Source of the DNA: JAYPHU01 sp038127535
GTDB lineage: Bacteria; Pseudomonadota; Alphaproteobacteria; Rhodospirillales; UBA2165
Reading direction: 5' to 3'
Length of the DNA stretch: 64,000 bases
Assembly: GCA_038127535.1 (NCBI GenBank)
Contig: JAYPHU010000015.1
Location: forward strand, 20,795-84,794
Part shown: one piece after another, positions 63,985-64,000 of the stretch
How the letters are laid out: every line of letters begins with the position of its first letter
Position numbering within the stretch: the stretch's first letter is position 1
Program-made: the position numbers and the translations under genes
Notes under the pieces: model-generated
What the model was told of the DNA's origin: nothing
The model's input: only the letters and a program-made list of their open reading frames with translations
Database searches by the model: none

Positions 63985-64000
63985 GGAGTCCTCTTCGTTG

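Noticed and set aside
1..64000. CRISPR arrays and tRNA/rRNA genes
   Set aside because: I found no regularly spaced direct repeats and no tRNA or rRNA sequence I could recognise by eye; a tRNA scan would settle it.

Overview
The window is high-G+C bacterial chromosome, most probably from an alphaproteobacterium of Rhodospirillales type. The evidence is GcrA (the CcrM-linked cell-cycle regulator), a CarD/CdnL regulator, a DUF3035 lipoprotein beside lspA, a short Pgi and an LPS export/lipid A cluster. A run of exactly 100 N at 26130-26229 marks a draft scaffold, possibly metagenome-assembled. The several sulfatase-type genes would fit a marine or host-associated lineage, but that is inference.

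Layout. 1-5.7 kb: the start of an ABC exporter, then two TPR-glycosyltransferase genes around an EamA/DMT transporter. 5.8-16.9 kb: a co-directional housekeeping run, ribF-ileS-lspA-DUF3035 lipoprotein-two M16 peptidase-like proteins-pgi-mutL. 16.9-25.5 kb: rsmD-rluB-glutamine amidotransferase-like on the minus strand, then tadA, a branched-chain aminotransferase, an acetyltransferase, a broken SMP-30 gene, a nitroreductase and a GAF/HD-GYP signalling protein. 25.5-34.1 kb: ubiD (gapped), pmbA and an envelope operon, msbA-DUF374 acyltransferase-waaA-lpxK-lpxL-like, which would carry Kdo-lipid A assembly and export. 34.2-40.5 kb: M23 peptidase, xseA, purD, an SH3 protein, gcrA behind two perfect DnaA boxes, and a YdjM-like membrane protein. 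40.7-48.3 kb: a GFA-like protein lacking zinc cysteines, broken cyclase and FliG-like genes, a Nudix protein, YtoQ, a frameshifted EF-hand protein, gluQ, an esterase, an HNH nuclease and a photolyase.

48.4-57.1 kb is the accessory region. rpsD is intact and has its own promoter and terminator. About 4.4 kb downstream lies a diverged, non-coding copy of the rpsD 3' end together with its terminator. Between the two copies are three minus-strand genes: a cytochrome P450, a formylglycine-type sulfatase and an arylsulfotransferase, in visibly lower-G+C DNA. Beyond the copy is a gene graveyard (a 4Fe-4S protein remnant and a ferritin-like diiron protein with several stops and frameshifts), followed by a second, intact sulfatase of nearly identical length. 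This looks like an insertion at the rpsD 3' end followed by decay.

57.1-64 kb: carD, fdxA, a TerB protein, a DUF938 methyltransferase, an S4-domain protein, an SUV3-like helicase, a second EamA/DMT transporter, and an HPF/RaiA-like gene with two in-frame stops.

A recurring theme is gene erosion. Six or seven genes are clearly recognisable but carry in-frame TAG or TAA codons or single-base frameshifts, and one open gene has lost metal ligands. Ordinary genes here end in TAG, TAA and TGA, so stop-codon reassignment is not supported. Recent pseudogenisation is the simplest reading, with draft sequencing error as the main alternative for single-base lesions.
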